Shown here one piece after another: positions 1-12,284 of a DNA stretch of 64,000 nucleotides. The first letter of the stretch is position 1. Each line of letters starts with the position of its first letter. Position numbers and translations under genes: made by a program. Below the pieces are notes generated by a model that saw only the letters and a list, made by a program, of their open reading frames with translations, ran no database searches and was not told where the DNA came from. Location: positions 1,871,076-1,935,075 of the forward strand of contig NZ_CP010029.1 in assembly GCF_001656035.1 (NCBI RefSeq). Direction: 5' to 3'. This stretch comes from Yersinia entomophaga. GTDB taxonomy: Bacteria > Pseudomonadota > Gammaproteobacteria > Enterobacterales > Enterobacteriaceae.

Positions 1-1000
1 TTAGCTGGCGGTCTGGGTTGTTTCCCTCTTCACGACGGACGTTAGCACCCGCCGTGTGTCTCCCGTGATAACATTCTTCGGTATTCGGAGTTTGCATCGG
101 TTTGGTAATCCGGGATGGACCCCTAGCCGAAACAGTGCTCTACCCCCGAAGATGAGTTCACGAGGCGCTACCTAAATAGCTTTCGGGGAGAACCAGCTAT
201 CTCCCGGTTTGATTGGCCTTTCACCCCCAGCCACAAGTCATCCGCTAATTTTTCAACATTAGTCGGTTCGGTCCTCCAGTTAGTGTTACCCAACCTTCAA
301 CCTGCCCATGGCTAGATCACCGGGTTTCGGGTCTATACCTTGCAACTAGACGCCCAGTTAAGACTCGGTTTCCCTACGGCTCCCCTATACGGTTAACCTT
401 GCTACAAAATATAAGTCGCTGACCCATTATACAAAAGGTACGCAGTCACACCACGAAGGTGCTCCCACTGCTTGTACGTACACGGTTTCAGGTTCTATTT
501 CACTCCCCTCGCCGGGGTTCTTTTCGCCTTTCCCTCACGGTACTGGTTCACTATCGGTCAGTCAGGAGTATTTAGCCTTGGAGGATGGTCCCCCCATATT
601 CAGACAGGATGTCACGTGTCCCGCCCTACTCATCGAGTTCACAGCATGTGCATTTTTGTGTACGGGACTATCACCCTGTACCGTGCGACTTTCCAGACGC
701 TTCCACTAACACACAAACTGATTCAGACTCTGGGCTCCTCCCCGTTCGCTCGCCGCTACTAGGGGAATCTCGGTTGATTTCTTTTCCTCGGGGTACTTAG
801 ATGTTTCAGTTCCCCCGGTTCGCCTCGTTAGACTATGTATTCATCTAACGATAGTGCAACGAATTGCACTGGGTTTCCCCATTCGGGTATCGTCGGTTGT
901 AACGCTTCATATCAGCTTACCGACGCTTTTCGCAGATTAGCACGCCCTTCATCGCCTCTGACTGCCTAGGCATCCACCGTGTACGCTTAGTCGCTTAACC
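1..1000 (-). rRNA. rrl: 23S ribosomal RNA, 5' part (cut by window edge)
   Basis: The minus strand from 1000 leftwards begins with GGTTAAGCGACTAAGCGTAC, the conserved 5' end of enterobacterial 23S rRNA, and continues as uninterrupted rRNA sequence to the window edge. Only about the first 1000 of roughly 2900 nt are present. It lies downstream of 16S and tRNA-Glu in the same transcript. Apparent open frames in this stretch are chance frames inside rRNA. Confidence 0.97.
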
Positions 1001-1438
1001 TCACAACCCGAAGGTGTCTTTCGACATCATCGTGCTGCGATTATTGAGAGACTCTACCTGCAGATGACTCCTTGTCTCGGTAAATCTACGGAGAGACAAG
1101 TTTTAGCTGCAGTGTTTCAATTTTCAGCTTGTTCCAGATTGTTAAAGAGCAATATCTTAAACACGACTCGTTAAAGTCATCTTTAAGATATTCAGTTGAT
1201 AATGTCTTTCACTCATTATCGGATGGCGTCCCCAAGGGGATTCGAACCCCTGTTACCGCCGTGAAAGGGCGGTGTCCTAGGCCTCTAGACGATGGGGACA
1301 CAGGAAATTCCGACTAAATCAAAAACTTAATCGTTTCTCGTGTCATCATGAGTCGAAACTCACGACATCAACAGGTGCTCTTGCTCATTACTATTATCAG
1401 ACAATCTGTGTGGACACTACGCAATGCGTATCATTAGG
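1001..1438 (-). other. 16S-23S internal transcribed spacer with one tRNA
   Basis: This spacer between the 16S and 23S genes holds a single tRNA-Glu, as in the E. coli rrnB/C/G/E type of operon. A boxA-like element, GTTAAAGAGCAA on the plus strand near 1140-1151, lies just upstream of 23S in the direction of transcription. That is the usual place for an antitermination signal. No protein gene is supported here. Confidence 0.8.
1224..1299 (-). tRNA. gltT-like: tRNA-Glu (anticodon TTC)
   Basis: This 76-nt tRNA on the minus strand starts GTCCCC, carries a TTC anticodon in the loop CCCTTTCAC, has the T-arm GGTTCGAATCC and ends with an encoded CCA. It matches enterobacterial tRNA-Glu and sits in the 16S-23S spacer. 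It is processed from the rRNA precursor. Confidence 0.97.
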
Positions 1439-2981
<1,543 letters not shown>

Positions 2982-3164
2982 AAGATTTGTTTGATTTGCT
3001 ACCGAAGTAGCGATGCTCAAAGATTACTTTCTGCAAATATGCATTCGAACCGAAGTTCAAATGTTTACTGCTTTGGTCACTCTTCAAGACTTGATATTTC
3101 TTCTGCCTGCCGAAACAGGCTTTGATATCGTCTTGCGAGTGCCCACACAGATTGTCTGATAAAT

Positions 3165-3176
3165 TGTTAAAGAGCG
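3165..3176 (-). promoter_or_regulatory. rrn boxA antitermination site
   Basis: The minus strand reads CGCTCTTTAACA, close to the E. coli boxA TGCTCTTTAACA. It lies between the P2 promoter and 16S, where Nus-factor antitermination complexes load. Confidence 0.75.
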
Positions 3177-3225
3177 TTCGTTACCCGTTCGCTTGTGGCG
3201 AATCTTACGGTAACGCGGGAGGCAG

Positions 3226-3253
3226 ATAATACGCTTTCCCGCTACAGAGTCAA
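3226..3253 (-). promoter_or_regulatory. rrn P2 promoter
   Basis: On the minus strand TTGACT (3253-3248) is followed by 16 bp and TATTAT (3231-3226). The spacer resembles that of E. coli rrnB P2. It drives the 16S-tRNA-23S operon. Confidence 0.85.
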
Positions 3254-3331
3254 CAACTTAATTCGTTAATTTTCTCTGTTCTCCCCGGCCACTCTGTGAA
3301 GTTGCTCACAGCGCCGTGTCGATGGATGCGC

Positions 3332-3359
3332 ATTATAGGGAGCTGCTTCAGAATGGCAA
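3332..3359 (-). promoter_or_regulatory. rrn P1 promoter
   Basis: On the minus strand TTGCCA (3359-3354) is followed by 16 bp and TATAAT (3337-3332), then a GC-rich discriminator. The CTCCCTATAATGCGC core matches E. coli rrn P1 promoters, which respond to ppGpp and initiating NTPs. Confidence 0.85.
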
Positions 3360-3408
3360 GGGTTTATCGTAAAGTTTATTCCGTTTGCTGATTATTTGCG
3401 CTTTACGC

Positions 3409-3975
3409 TTATTTAACCCGCATTTTGATGGCTTTTGGTAGTTCTGCGAGGCTATTTAGCACCCAATCGGCCAGCGCTTCACCCGCTTCAGTTACGGGTT
3501 TACCGCTTCTCACCAGAACTTTAGTACCGACATTGGCAGCCAATGCGGCCTGCATGTCTTCAATTTTATCACCTACCATATAAGAAGCAGCCATATCGAT
3601 GTTCAATTCTTGCTGTGCTTCTATTAACATGCCAGGTAACGGCTTGCGACATTCGCAGGTTTGACGAAACTCGTCGACACTTCCTTCCGGATGATGCGGA
3701 CAGAAATAGATACCATCCAAATCCACACCGCGATCGGCCAGTGACCAATCCATCCATTCTGTCAGGCTGACAAACTGGGCTTCGGTAAACATGCCGCGGG
3801 CGATGCCAGATTGGTTAGTCACTAGCACCAAGGCAAAGCCCATTTCTTTTAATTCACGGCAAGCATCAATCACACCGTCAATAAACTGAAAGTTATCTAT
3901 CTCGTGGACATAACCGTGGTCGATATTAAGAGTACCGTCACGATCTAAAAATATTGCGGGAACTGGCTGCGTCAC
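3409..3975 (-). CDS. gmhB: D-glycero-beta-D-manno-heptose 1,7-bisphosphate 7-phosphatase
   Basis: GmhB removes the C7 phosphate of heptose 1,7-bisphosphate during synthesis of ADP-heptose for the lipopolysaccharide inner core, in the cytosol. The 188-residue protein is a HAD phosphatase. FLDRDGTL carries the nucleophile Asp11 and acid Asp13, VTNQSG is motif II, and MVGDKIEDM is the C-terminal metal motif. A Cys-His-Cys-Cys cluster at about residues 92-109 is the family's zinc site. The order rrn-gmhB-metNIQ matches E. coli. The start aligns with E. coli GmhB, including the shared [11 protein letters not shown]. Confidence 0.96.
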   Translation of the reverse strand: MTQPVPAIFLDRDGTLNIDHGYVHEIDNFQFIDGVIDACRELKEMGFALVLVTNQSGIARGMFTEAQFVSLTEWMDWSLADRGVDLDGIYFCPHHPEGSVDEFRQTCECRKPLPGMLIEAQQELNIDMAASYMVGDKIEDMQAALAANVGTKVLVRSGKPVTEAGEALADWVLNSLAELPKAIKMRVK

Positions 3976-4058
3976 TTATATGCTCCTGAGGACTGTAAAC
4001 ACCGCTAGTATTGCATGTTTCACCCATCATTGAGAATGAAGAGAAATAACCTTCCCAG

Positions 4059-4089
4059 TTGACTTGGACGTCTAGACGCCTTAACATCC
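4059..4089 (+). promoter_or_regulatory. metN promoter with overlapping MetJ operator (met boxes)
   Basis: TTGACT (4059-4064) and TAACAT (4082-4087) are separated by 17 bp, making a sigma-70-type promoter. Adjoining 8-mers GGACGTCT (4066-4073) and AGACGCCT (4074-4081) match the MetJ consensus AGACGTCT, with a weaker third box at 4082-4089. They fill the spacer and -10, so repression by MetJ with S-adenosylmethionine is expected. Confidence 0.85.
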
Positions 4090-4161
4090 GATCCATGCTT
4101 TGGTTTCACTAAAGTTTACTTTTTATCTAGCCACGGAAACTAACGATAAAATAAGAATAAT

Positions 4162-5193
4162 ATGATTAAACTCTCCAATATCAGCAAAGTGTTTCAGCAG
4201 GGATCGCGTGTTATTACCGCCCTCTCTGACGTGACTCTTCACGTCCCTGCCGGACAGATCTATGGCGTTATCGGCTCATCAGGCGCAGGCAAAAGCACCC
4301 TGATTCGCTGCGCCAATATGTTAGAGCGACCAACCAGCGGTCAGGTTCTGGTTGATGGTCAGGATCTGACTTCATTATCAGAACGCGAACTGACTCGCGC
4401 ACGCCGTCAGATTGGCATGATTTTCCAGCATTTTAATTTGCTCTCCTCCCGTACCGTATTCGGTAATATTGCTCTGCCGCTTGAGTTGGATAACACGCCG
4501 CGCGCAGATATAAAGAAGAGAGTGCTCGAATTACTTGATTTGGTCGGTTTGGCTGATAAACAGGACGCCTATCCGGCTAACCTTTCCGGCGGACAAAAAC
4601 AGCGCGTGGCTATTGCCCGAGCGCTTGCCAGCAATCCGAAAGTTTTATTGTGCGACGAAGCCACCAGCGCACTGGACCCAGCGACGACCCGTTCTATTCT
4701 GGAACTGCTGAAAGACATTAACCGTCGGCTGGGATTAACTATCTTGTTAATCACCCATGAAATGGACGTGGTAAAACGCATTTGCGATCAGGTTGCCGTT
4801 ATTAGCGAAGGCAAGCTGATTGAGAAAGACAGCGTGAGCGAAGTGTTCTCCCATCCGAAAACGCCGCTGGCGCAGCAGTTTATTCATTCCACGCTGCATC
4901 TGGATATCCCAGAAGACTATGCCCTACGCATGAGCGCTGAACCTGCGTCTGACCGTGTGCCATTGCTGAAACTGGAATTTACCGGCAAATCCGTAGACGC
5001 TCCGCTGATTTCTCAGGCAGTACGTCGCTTTAACATCGATATCGGTATTCTGAGTTCACAAATGGATTATGCCGGCGGAGTTAAATTCGGCGTTATGTTG
5101 GCGGAATTGCACGGCGAAAGTGAAGATGGCCTGGCCGCAATCAAATTCCTGCAAGATCATCATGTAAAAGTAGAGGTTCTGGGTTATGTCTGA
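4162..5193 (+). CDS. metN: Methionine ABC transporter, ATP-binding protein
   Basis: MetN powers import of D- and L-methionine at the inner membrane with MetI and MetQ. Its 343 residues equal the E. coli length. Visible parts are Walker A GSSGAGKS (38-45), signature LSGGQKQ near 140, Walker [12 protein letters not shown] near 161-172, and a C-terminal ACT-like NIL domain from about 265 that in E. coli binds methionine and mediates trans-inhibition. metI starts 8 bp before its stop, so the two are translationally coupled. The upstream met boxes indicate MetJ control. Confidence 0.97.
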   Translation: MIKLSNISKVFQQGSRVITALSDVTLHVPAGQIYGVIGSSGAGKSTLIRCANMLERPTSGQVLVDGQDLTSLSERELTRARRQIGMIFQHFNLLSSRTVFGNIALPLELDNTPRADIKKRVLELLDLVGLADKQDAYPANLSGGQKQRVAIARALASNPKVLLCDEATSALDPATTRSILELLKDINRRLGLTILLITHEMDVVKRICDQVAVISEGKLIEKDSVSEVFSHPKTPLAQQFIHSTLHLDIPEDYALRMSAEPASDRVPLLKLEFTGKSVDAPLISQAVRRFNIDIGILSSQMDYAGGVKFGVMLAELHGESEDGLAAIKFLQDHHVKVEVLGYV

Positions 5194-5839
5194 GGCAATG
5201 ATGTGGTTAATGGGCCGGGGCATCTGGGAAACGATTGTGATGACCTTCGTTTCCGGCTTTTTCGGTTTTGTACTGGGCCTGCCAATTGGCGTGTTGCTGT
5301 ATATCACACGTCCTGGGCAAATCAGCGCCAACAGTACCTTATATAAGACAGTCTCAGCGTTGGTGAATATTTTCCGCTCCATACCTTTCATTATTTTATT
5401 GGTTTGGATGATTCCATTCACTCGCATGATAGTAGGCACCTCTATCGGCCTACAGGCGGCAATCGTTCCTTTAACCGTAGGCGCTGCGCCATTTATCGCG
5501 CGTATGGTAGAAAACGCCCTACTGGAGATTCCATCTGGTTTGGTAGAAGCGGCTCGCGCCATGGGTGCCACGCCGTTCCAAATCATCAAAAAAGTATTAT
5601 TACCAGAAGCTTTGCCCGGTTTAGTTAACGCGGCAACCATTACGCTGATTACTCTGGTCGGTTATTCCGCCATGGGTGGCGCAGTCGGTGCCGGTGGTTT
5701 AGGTCAAATCGGATACCAATATGGTTATATTGGGTATGACGCGACCGCAATGAATACCGTCTTAGTATTATTGGTTATTTTGGTCTATCTGATTCAGTTC
5801 TGTGGTGACCGGATCGTCAGAGCCGTGACTCACAAGTAA
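5186..5839 (+). CDS. metI: Methionine ABC transporter, permease
   Basis: MetI is the membrane-spanning dimer of the methionine importer. The 217-residue sequence equals E. coli length and has five hydrophobic segments. The EAA coupling loop, [20 protein letters not shown] at about residues 126-145, contacts the MetN ATPase. The gene overlaps metN by 8 bp and precedes metQ in the same operon. Confidence 0.97.
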   Translation: MSEAMMWLMGRGIWETIVMTFVSGFFGFVLGLPIGVLLYITRPGQISANSTLYKTVSALVNIFRSIPFIILLVWMIPFTRMIVGTSIGLQAAIVPLTVGAAPFIARMVENALLEIPSGLVEAARAMGATPFQIIKKVLLPEALPGLVNAATITLITLVGYSAMGGAVGAGGLGQIGYQYGYIGYDATAMNTVLVLLVILVYLIQFCGDRIVRAVTHK

Positions 5840-5903
5840 TAATCAGCCTGCGATAGCGCTCACAGCGGCGCCTATTAAAATGAATGTCTATAGAGGAAAG
5901 GAT

Positions 5904-6719
5904 ATGTCTTTTAAATTAAAATCTATCGCGGCAGTCGGCGCGCTGATCGGAACCCTGCTTTTGGCCGGTTGTGGTCAGGAAGAAAAAGATACTAATCACA
6001 TCAAAGTAGGTGTGATCGTTGGCGCTGAGCAGCAGGTTGCAGAAGTTGCGCAGAAAGTTGCGAAAGATAAATACGGTCTGGACGTTGAGTTAGTTGTATT
6101 CAACGATTATGTGTTGCCTAACGAAGCGTTGAGCAAAGGCGATATCGATCTGAATGCTTTTCAGCATAAACCTTATCTGGATCAGCAAATCATTGATCGC
6201 GGTTATAAATTGGTTTCCGTTGGTAATTCCTTCGTTTACCCCATTGCCGGTTACTCCAAGAAAATCAAATCACTGGACGAACTGCAACCGGGCTCCAGCG
6301 TCGCAGTACCTAACGATCCAACTAACCTAGGCCGTTCCCTGCTGCTGCTGGAAAAACAAAATCTGATCAAACTGAAGCCAGGCGTAGGCTTGCTGCCAAC
6401 GAAGCTGGATATCATCGAAAACCCTAAAAACCTGAATCTGGTTGAGCTGGAAGCGCCCCAGTTACCGCGCGTTCTGGATGACCAGAAAATTGCGCTGGCG
6501 GTGATCAACACCACTTATGCCAGCCAGGTTGGTCTGACTCCGGCGAAAGACGGTCTGTTTGTCGAAGGCAAAGACTCACCTTACGTTAACCTGATCGTGG
6601 CGCGTGAAGACAATAAAGACGCGGAAAACGTGAAGAAATTCGTACAGGCCTACCAGTCTGAAGAAGTTTACGAAGCCGCGAATAAAGCCTTTAACGGCGG
6701 TGCTGTAAAAGGCTGGTAA
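5904..6719 (+). CDS. metQ: Methionine-binding lipoprotein
   Basis: MetQ captures methionine in the periplasm and delivers it to MetNI. I chose the ATG at 5904 (MSFKLKS) rather than an in-frame ATG at 5880. It follows a strong Shine-Dalgarno (GAGGAAAGGAT), aligns with E. coli MetQ and gives the same length, 271 aa. A signal peptide ends in the lipobox LLAGC, so the mature protein is lipid-anchored. The rest is the NlpA/MetQ periplasmic-binding fold. A terminator hairpin follows. Confidence 0.96.
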   Translation: MSFKLKSIAAVGALIGTLLLAGCGQEEKDTNHIKVGVIVGAEQQVAEVAQKVAKDKYGLDVELVVFNDYVLPNEALSKGDIDLNAFQHKPYLDQQIIDRGYKLVSVGNSFVYPIAGYSKKIKSLDELQPGSSVAVPNDPTNLGRSLLLLEKQNLIKLKPGVGLLPTKLDIIENPKNLNLVELEAPQLPRVLDDQKIALAVINTTYASQVGLTPAKDGLFVEGKDSPYVNLIVAREDNKDAENVKKFVQAYQSEEVYEAANKAFNGGAVKGW

Positions 6720-6753
6720 TTTTTCATTACTGATTTTAGTGAATATATCTTCA

Positions 6754-6783
6754 AGACGGGCTACGGCCCGTCTTGTTATTTGC
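6754..6783 (+). terminator. Terminator after metNIQ
   Basis: AAGACGGGC and GCCCGTCTT form a 9-bp stem with a short loop, followed by a T-rich stretch. It lies 35 bp after the metQ stop. Confidence 0.75.
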
Positions 6784-6836
6784 ATGATAGATTGCTTCAA
6801 TAGCGCAACTTAAATATAAAAAGCAAAGGAATCTCT

Positions 6837-7244
6837 ATGCGTGCGTTACCTCTCTGTTGGTTAGCTCTTTCGCTAACTGGATGTTCCATGCTGCAAACCG
6901 AATCATCCAATGGCGGGAAGATGTTGCCAAACCCACAGCCGACGGCCAAATCCACTCAAACTACGGCTCCGCGTTCTGCGCCGGTGAAACTGTATAAAAC
7001 CGCCGAAGAGTTGGTCGGTAAACCTTTCCGTGATTTAGGGGAAGTTTCAGGTGAATCCTGCCAAACCAGCGCGCAAGACTCACCGCCGAATATTGCCACG
7101 GCGCGTAAGAGAATGCAGATTAAAGCCTCTTACCTGAAAGCAAACGCGGTATTGCTCCATGAATGTCAGATTATCAGCGGCGCGCCAGGTTGTTACCAGC
7201 AGGCGATTTGCCAAGGTTCTGCGTTGAACGTATCGTCAAAATGA
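6837..7244 (+). CDS. rcsF: Rcs stress-sensor outer-membrane lipoprotein
   Basis: RcsF senses envelope and lipopolysaccharide damage and signals through IgaA to the Rcs phosphorelay; BamA assembles it with porins. The 135-residue protein has a short signal peptide ending in the lipobox LTGC (Cys16), a Pro- and Thr-rich linker, and a C-terminal domain. That domain holds four cysteines (in GESCQT, HECQI, PGCYQ and AICQG) which form two disulfides in E. coli RcsF. Its stop overlaps the trmO start as ATGA, implying coupling. Confidence 0.95.
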   Translation: MRALPLCWLALSLTGCSMLQTESSNGGKMLPNPQPTAKSTQTTAPRSAPVKLYKTAEELVGKPFRDLGEVSGESCQTSAQDSPPNIATARKRMQIKASYLKANAVLLHECQIISGAPGCYQQAICQGSALNVSSK

Positions 7245-7948
7245 CCACGTTTTCCTTTGAGCAGATCGGCGTTATCCGGTCGCCCTATAAAGAAAAATTT
7301 GCAGTTCCTCGACAGCCGGGGCTGATTGAAGACGGCGGCGGTGAGCTACAATTACTGGCTCCTTATAATCAGCCAGAGGCAGTTCGCGGCCTGAATGATT
7401 TTAGCCACCTATGGATAATGTTTGTTTTCCATCAAACCATGGACGGCGGTTGGCGACCTACTGTGCGTCCTCCACGCCTTGGCGGCAATGCTCGTATGGG
7501 CGTATTTGCCACCCGATCGACTTTTCGTCCCAATCCCATCGGTATGTCGCTCATTGAGCTGAAAGCCGTGCGAGTGAAAGGTTCGGAAGTGGTGCTTGAG
7601 CTAGGGAGTCTGGATCTGGTCGACGGCACGCCGGTTATCGATATTAAACCCTACCTGCCCTTTGCAGAAAGCCAGCCGCTGGCTCGTGCCGGTTTTGCTC
7701 AATCAGCACCTGACACCGATATGCCAGTAACATTTTCCGCTTATGCCCAACGGCAGTTAGCAGAAAATCAGGCGCGCTACCCGAATCTAGAGCGTTTTAT
7801 TTCTCAGGTTCTGGCACAGGACCCTCGTCCGGCCTATCGGAAAAATGAAGTAGAAACGCGGGAATACGCAGTATTATTATTAGAGTTTAACGTTCGTTGG
7901 CGAGTTATTGGGCAGCAAACCGAAGTGTTATCCCTCGACCCACGCTAA
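7241..7948 (+). CDS. trmO: tRNA (N6-threonylcarbamoyladenosine-37 N6)-methyltransferase
   Basis: TrmO (formerly TsaA/YaeB) methylates t6A37 of tRNA-Thr using S-adenosylmethionine. The 235-residue product has the UPF0066 beta-barrel pattern: IGVIRSPYKEKFAVPRQPG near the N terminus and the hallmark VFATRSTFRPNPIGMS at about residues 87-102. The ATG at 7241 was chosen because it overlaps the rcsF stop (ATGA) and begins at the conserved domain. A longer frame from 7163 would add 26 residues encoded inside rcsF. Confidence 0.93.
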   Translation: MTTFSFEQIGVIRSPYKEKFAVPRQPGLIEDGGGELQLLAPYNQPEAVRGLNDFSHLWIMFVFHQTMDGGWRPTVRPPRLGGNARMGVFATRSTFRPNPIGMSLIELKAVRVKGSEVVLELGSLDLVDGTPVIDIKPYLPFAESQPLARAGFAQSAPDTDMPVTFSAYAQRQLAENQARYPNLERFISQVLAQDPRPAYRKNEVETREYAVLLLEFNVRWRVIGQQTEVLSLDPR

Positions 7949-7966
7949 ATTTCGTGCTGTTCTCTT

Positions 7967-7995
7967 TTGACAACCGTTTCTCACTGGTAAACTAA
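7967..7995 (+). promoter_or_regulatory. Possible proS promoter
   Basis: TTGACA at 7967-7972 is a perfect -35 hexamer. The best hexamer 17 bp downstream (AACTAA) is weak. It lies in the 126-bp gap before proS. This is suggestive only. Confidence 0.3.
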
Positions 7996-8074
7996 GCTAC
8001 TTTTACTGTTTTTGACTGCCTGACCAATCTCGGCAGCCTGTTGCAATTTGCAGTTCTAATGGAACCAAAACATC

Positions 8075-9793
8075 ATGCGCACTAGCCAATATTTGCTCTC
8101 CACTCTAAAAGAGACGCCTGCCGACGCGGAAGTCATTAGCCATCAATTGATGCTGCGTGCCGGCATGGTTCGTAAACTGGCCTCAGGTCTTTATACCTGG
8201 CTGCCCACCGGTATTCGCGTTCTGAAAAAAGTTGAAAACATCGTTCGTGAAGAGATGAACAATGCGGGCGCTATTGAAGTTTCCATGCCGGTAGTTCAGC
8301 CCGCAGACCTGTGGCAGGAGAGCGGTCGTTGGGAGCAATACGGCCCTGAATTGCTGCGTTTTGTCGATCGCGGCGAACGTCCTTTTGTACTTGGCCCGAC
8401 TCACGAAGAAGTGATTACCGATCTGGTTCGTGGCGAAATCAACTCTTATAAGCAGTTGCCGCTGAACTTCTTCCAGATTCAAACCAAGTTCCGGGACGAA
8501 GTACGTCCGCGCTTTGGCGTTATGCGCGCCCGCGAGTTTCTCATGAAAGATGCTTACTCTTTCCATACAACGCAGGAGTCTCTGCAAGAAACTTACGATG
8601 CCATGTATGCCGCATACAACCGTATCTTTGAACGTATGGGGCTGAACTTCCGCCCGGTTCTGGCTGATACCGGCTCTATCGGTGGCGACGCATCCCATGA
8701 GTTCCAGGTTCTGGCCGACAGCGGTGAAGACGATATCGTTTTCTCTACCGAATCAGACTACGCGGCGAATATCGAATTCGCGGAAGCCATGGCGCCAAAC
8801 GAACCTCGCGCGGCCGCGTCGGAAGAATTGCGTGTTATTGATACGCCAAATGCGAAAACCATCGCTGAATTGGTAGACCAATTCCAGTTACCCATCGAAA
8901 AAACCGTCAAAACCCTGATGGTTCATGCCCATGAAGAAAGTGGCCATAAGCTGATTGCCCTGCTAGTACGTGGCGATCACGAGCTGAACGAAATCAAGGC
9001 GGAGAAACTACCGCAGGTTGCCAAACCGCTGACCTTCGCGAGCGAAGAAGAAATTCGCGCTATCGTAGGCGCAGGTCCTGGTTCTCTCGGCCCGGTGAAC
9101 CTGCCAATGCCAGTGGTTATCGATCGCAGCGTTGCAGTTATGAGCGATTTCGGCGCTGGCGCAAACATTGATGGCAAACATTACTTCGGTATTAACTGGG
9201 AGCGCGATCTGCCGCTGCCGCAGATTGCTGATCTGCGTAACGTGGTTGAAGGCGATATCAGCCCAGACGGCAAAGGTACTTTGCAGATTAAACGCGGTAT
9301 CGAAGTGGGTCATATCTTCCAGCTGGGCACCAAGTATTCCGAAGCAATGAAAGCGACGGTTCAGGGTGAAGATGGCCGCAATCAGGTCATGACCATGGGC
9401 TGTTACGGCATTGGGGTTTCCCGCGTAGTGGCGGCGGCGATTGAGCAAAATCATGATGACCGCGGGATTATCTGGCCAGATGCTATTGCGCCATTCCAGG
9501 TTGCTATTCTCCCTATGAATATGCACAAGTCTTTCCGCGTTAAAGAGCTGGCGGAAGAACTGTACGCCACTCTGCGCGCTAAAGGCATCGATGTCATTCT
9601 GGACGACCGTAAAGAACGTCCGGGCGTGATGTTTGCCGATATGGAACTGATTGGCGTGCCGCACAATATCGTTATTGGCGATCGCAACTTGGACAGCGAA
9701 GAAGTGGAATACAAAAACCGCCGTGCCAGTGAGAAGAAAATGATTAAAACCAGCGAAATCATTGAGTTCCTGCTGAGTGAAATCAAAGGCTAA
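8075..9793 (+). CDS. proS: Prolyl-tRNA synthetase
   Basis: ProS charges tRNA-Pro with proline in the cytosol. The 572-residue protein equals E. coli ProS and is the bacterial type with an editing domain inserted between class II motifs 2 and 3 (about residues 225-405). Visible are the class II core near [20 protein letters not shown], motif 3 around [16 protein letters not shown], and a C-terminal anticodon-binding domain. The insertion domain clears mischarged Ala-tRNA-Pro in E. coli. A terminator follows. Confidence 0.98.
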   Translation: MRTSQYLLSTLKETPADAEVISHQLMLRAGMVRKLASGLYTWLPTGIRVLKKVENIVREEMNNAGAIEVSMPVVQPADLWQESGRWEQYGPELLRFVDRGERPFVLGPTHEEVITDLVRGEINSYKQLPLNFFQIQTKFRDEVRPRFGVMRAREFLMKDAYSFHTTQESLQETYDAMYAAYNRIFERMGLNFRPVLADTGSIGGDASHEFQVLADSGEDDIVFSTESDYAANIEFAEAMAPNEPRAAASEELRVIDTPNAKTIAELVDQFQLPIEKTVKTLMVHAHEESGHKLIALLVRGDHELNEIKAEKLPQVAKPLTFASEEEIRAIVGAGPGSLGPVNLPMPVVIDRSVAVMSDFGAGANIDGKHYFGINWERDLPLPQIADLRNVVEGDISPDGKGTLQIKRGIEVGHIFQLGTKYSEAMKATVQGEDGRNQVMTMGCYGIGVSRVVAAAIEQNHDDRGIIWPDAIAPFQVAILPMNMHKSFRVKELAEELYATLRAKGIDVILDDRKERPGVMFADMELIGVPHNIVIGDRNLDSEEVEYKNRRASEKKMIKTSEIIEFLLSEIKG

Positions 9794-9812
9794 TCAGCCG
9801 AGAATGGATACC

Positions 9813-9845
9813 AAAAAGCCCTGTTTTTAACAGGGCTTTTTCTTT
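9813..9845. terminator. Bidirectional terminator between proS and nlpE
   Basis: AAAAAGCCCTG and CAGGGCTTTTT form an 11-bp stem with A and T runs on both sides. It can stop proS from the left and nlpE from the right, since these genes converge. Confidence 0.88.
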
Positions 9846-9889
9846 AGCTGAATCACTGAAAAACCAGTGAATAATCCGTCCGCTTACGA

Positions 9890-10570
9890 TTATTTGCTAT
9901 TACAGGTCTTACCCGCAGTGAACTTGATATTGCCATCAGGAATCATGGACTTATCCCACTGTCCGTCTTCCATAGACGGTCGCATACCAAAATGTCCATT
10001 TAACGTCAGGAAAATCGGCTCGCCGGCGTTTTTCCGCGCATTCATATAACCGGTTTCCAACTCGACATTATTATCAACCGCGAAGCTATGGCCGGTAGCG
10101 CAGTCGGTAAACTGTGCCGCATCAGCCATATAAATATACATGCCACGCAAAGGAATAGACGTCGTTGGCAAAGCTTCGCTGGCCGTTAACTGGTAGTTCA
10201 GAGAGGATGTAATCCGTTGTCCATTTTGATCCAACATTTCCAGATTCTTTCCTACCGGATGGAAATAGCGCTTCTCACCTTTAGCGCTGGTTAACACTAG
10301 CTTATCGGCGGTTCGCGCCCAGGTTCCCTGCTCTGAGAATGTCCTATCGCCATCTCTGGTATCGCGATAAGTTTCCTGCAATACGAAGGTGCCGTCAGCA
10401 TCTAAAAATAAAGACGTATCCAGCCCACTGCAATCCGCGCAAGGCAATACGCCCTGATAACTTTGCAGCATCGGTTGTAAAGGTTGCTGTTTTGGCTGAT
10501 AAAGGTTTTTACAGCCCAGCAGTGACAAAGCGCCAGCTGCTAATAACAAAGTAATACTGAGTTTTCTCAC
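9890..10570 (-). CDS. nlpE: Copper/adhesion stress lipoprotein NlpE (CutF)
   Basis: NlpE is an outer-membrane lipoprotein that activates the Cpx envelope-stress pathway on surface contact, lipoprotein-sorting failure or redox stress. The 226-residue product has a lipobox LLGC (Cys20), the CxxC motif LPCADC (44-47) in the N-terminal domain, and a C-terminal domain with the second cysteine pair (FTDCATG and GKTCNSK). It is about 10 residues shorter than the E. coli protein (236). It converges with proS. Confidence 0.93.
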   Translation of the reverse strand: MRKLSITLLLAAGALSLLGCKNLYQPKQQPLQPMLQSYQGVLPCADCSGLDTSLFLDADGTFVLQETYRDTRDGDRTFSEQGTWARTADKLVLTSAKGEKRYFHPVGKNLEMLDQNGQRITSSLNYQLTASEALPTTSIPLRGMYIYMADAAQFTDCATGHSFAVDNNVELETGYMNARKNAGEPIFLTLNGHFGMRPSMEDGQWDKSMIPDGNIKFTAGKTCNSK

Positions 10571-10620
10571 AGCTTATCTCCTACTGCGTACCAATCCTAT
10601 GGACCCACACCCCTGCGGTA

Positions 10621-11037
10621 TCAATCCTGATGTATTTTGCCGCGCAGCGCTTTAGTTGCACCTTTGCGGACTTTTCCTTCCACCCGCCGAATTTTAGAGC
10701 CTTTGGTCGGCTTGGTTGGTCGCCGGGTCTTCTCTACGACCATGGCTTGGCGAATCAGCGCCGCTAAACGGGCCAGAGCTGCCTCGCGATTCATATCCTG
10801 ACTGCGGTATTCCTGAGCCTTGATAATCACCACCCCATCCGCCGTGACCAGATGATGATTCAGCGCCAACAGGCGCTGCTTGTAATACTCTGGCAGGCTA
10901 GAGGCCTTGATGTCAAAGCGCAAATGTATTGCCGTTGAGGATTTATTAACATGCTGGCCACCCGCGCCCTGAGCCCGGATCGCCGTTAGCTCTATCTCGC
11001 TGTCGGCCAGCGTCACGCTATTCGAAATATTTAACAC
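10621..11037 (-). CDS. arfB: Alternative ribosome-rescue factor / peptidyl-tRNA hydrolase
   Basis: ArfB (YaeJ) enters the A site of stalled ribosomes lacking a stop codon and hydrolyses peptidyl-tRNA. The GGQ motif is at residues 26-28 ([16 protein letters not shown]). A basic C-terminal tail rich in Lys and Arg fits the mRNA channel. I chose GTG at 11037 because it places the N terminus level with E. coli ArfB. ATG at 11061 would add eight residues (MARQRAIS) and overlap yaeQ. Both starts are possible. The gene is coupled to yaeQ. Confidence 0.88.
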   Translation of the reverse strand: MLNISNSVTLADSEIELTAIRAQGAGGQHVNKSSTAIHLRFDIKASSLPEYYKQRLLALNHHLVTADGVVIIKAQEYRSQDMNREAALARLAALIRQAMVVEKTRRPTKPTKGSKIRRVEGKVRKGATKALRGKIHQD

Positions 11038-11039
11038 AC

Positions 11040-11588
11040 TTATTGCTCGCTGCCTTGCCATTCAGAAAAAGTGATTTCCAGATTATTCTGAGCATCAGAA
11101 AGCCAAATGGTTCCCTCTTGCAGGGTCGCCTGCAAATTCATGTTGCGAGCGGACATCGCAGCCAGTTTCGCCATTTGCTCATCATCCAGAAAACGTACCT
11201 GAAGATTTTCATGGCCGGAAAGTTTCTCTTTAACCTGCGGCCACCACACTTTCGCCGCGCGTTCCCCATAGGAATAAAGAACAACTTTTTTCGACTGATT
11301 GCAGGCTTTGCGCAAGCGCTTCTCGTCCGGCAGCCCTAACTCCACCCACAGCTCGATGCCGTTATGATCGTTACGCAGCCAGATTTCCGGCTCATCGTCC
11401 GCACTTAGGCCTTTGGTAAATAACAAACGCTCGTCCGCATGGCAAATCCACGCCAATAGCCGCAGCATCATGCGTTGATCGGTTTCGGAAGGGTGCTGTG
11501 CCACCGTCAGGTTAGTATCCATAAAGACATTGCGATCCATATCGGCAATATTGACTGTGGCTTTGTGAATGGTTGCTTTTAGTGCCAT
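11040..11588 (-). CDS. yaeQ: YaeQ family protein (PD-(D/E)XK-like fold)
   Basis: This is a 182-residue cytosolic protein of the YaeQ family, same length class as E. coli YaeQ (181). The family has a restriction-endonuclease-like fold, and a role linked to RfaH in transcript elongation has been proposed; its biochemical function is not settled. Conserved stretches include [19 protein letters not shown] and [19 protein letters not shown]. It lies directly upstream of arfB, in the usual order. Confidence 0.9.
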   Translation of the reverse strand: MALKATIHKATVNIADMDRNVFMDTNLTVAQHPSETDQRMMLRLLAWICHADERLLFTKGLSADDEPEIWLRNDHNGIELWVELGLPDEKRLRKACNQSKKVVLYSYGERAAKVWWPQVKEKLSGHENLQVRFLDDEQMAKLAAMSARNMNLQATLQEGTIWLSDAQNNLEITFSEWQGSEQ

Positions 11589-11712
11589 GGGTGACCTCTT
11601 GATTTTCAGGAGGACAGTGTACTTGATCCCGCCTTTGCGCGCGCTGCTAACCCCACATAAACCGATTATTAATGGCTTTTAGTAAGCAAAGAAACCTTCC
11701 GCTGAACGCTGA

Positions 11713-12274
<562 letters not shown>

Positions 12275-12284
12275 TCCTTTCGCC

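Noticed and set aside
5056..5640. Minus-strand open frame opposite metI
   Set aside because: It is the antisense shadow of metI; codons and homology support metI on the plus strand.
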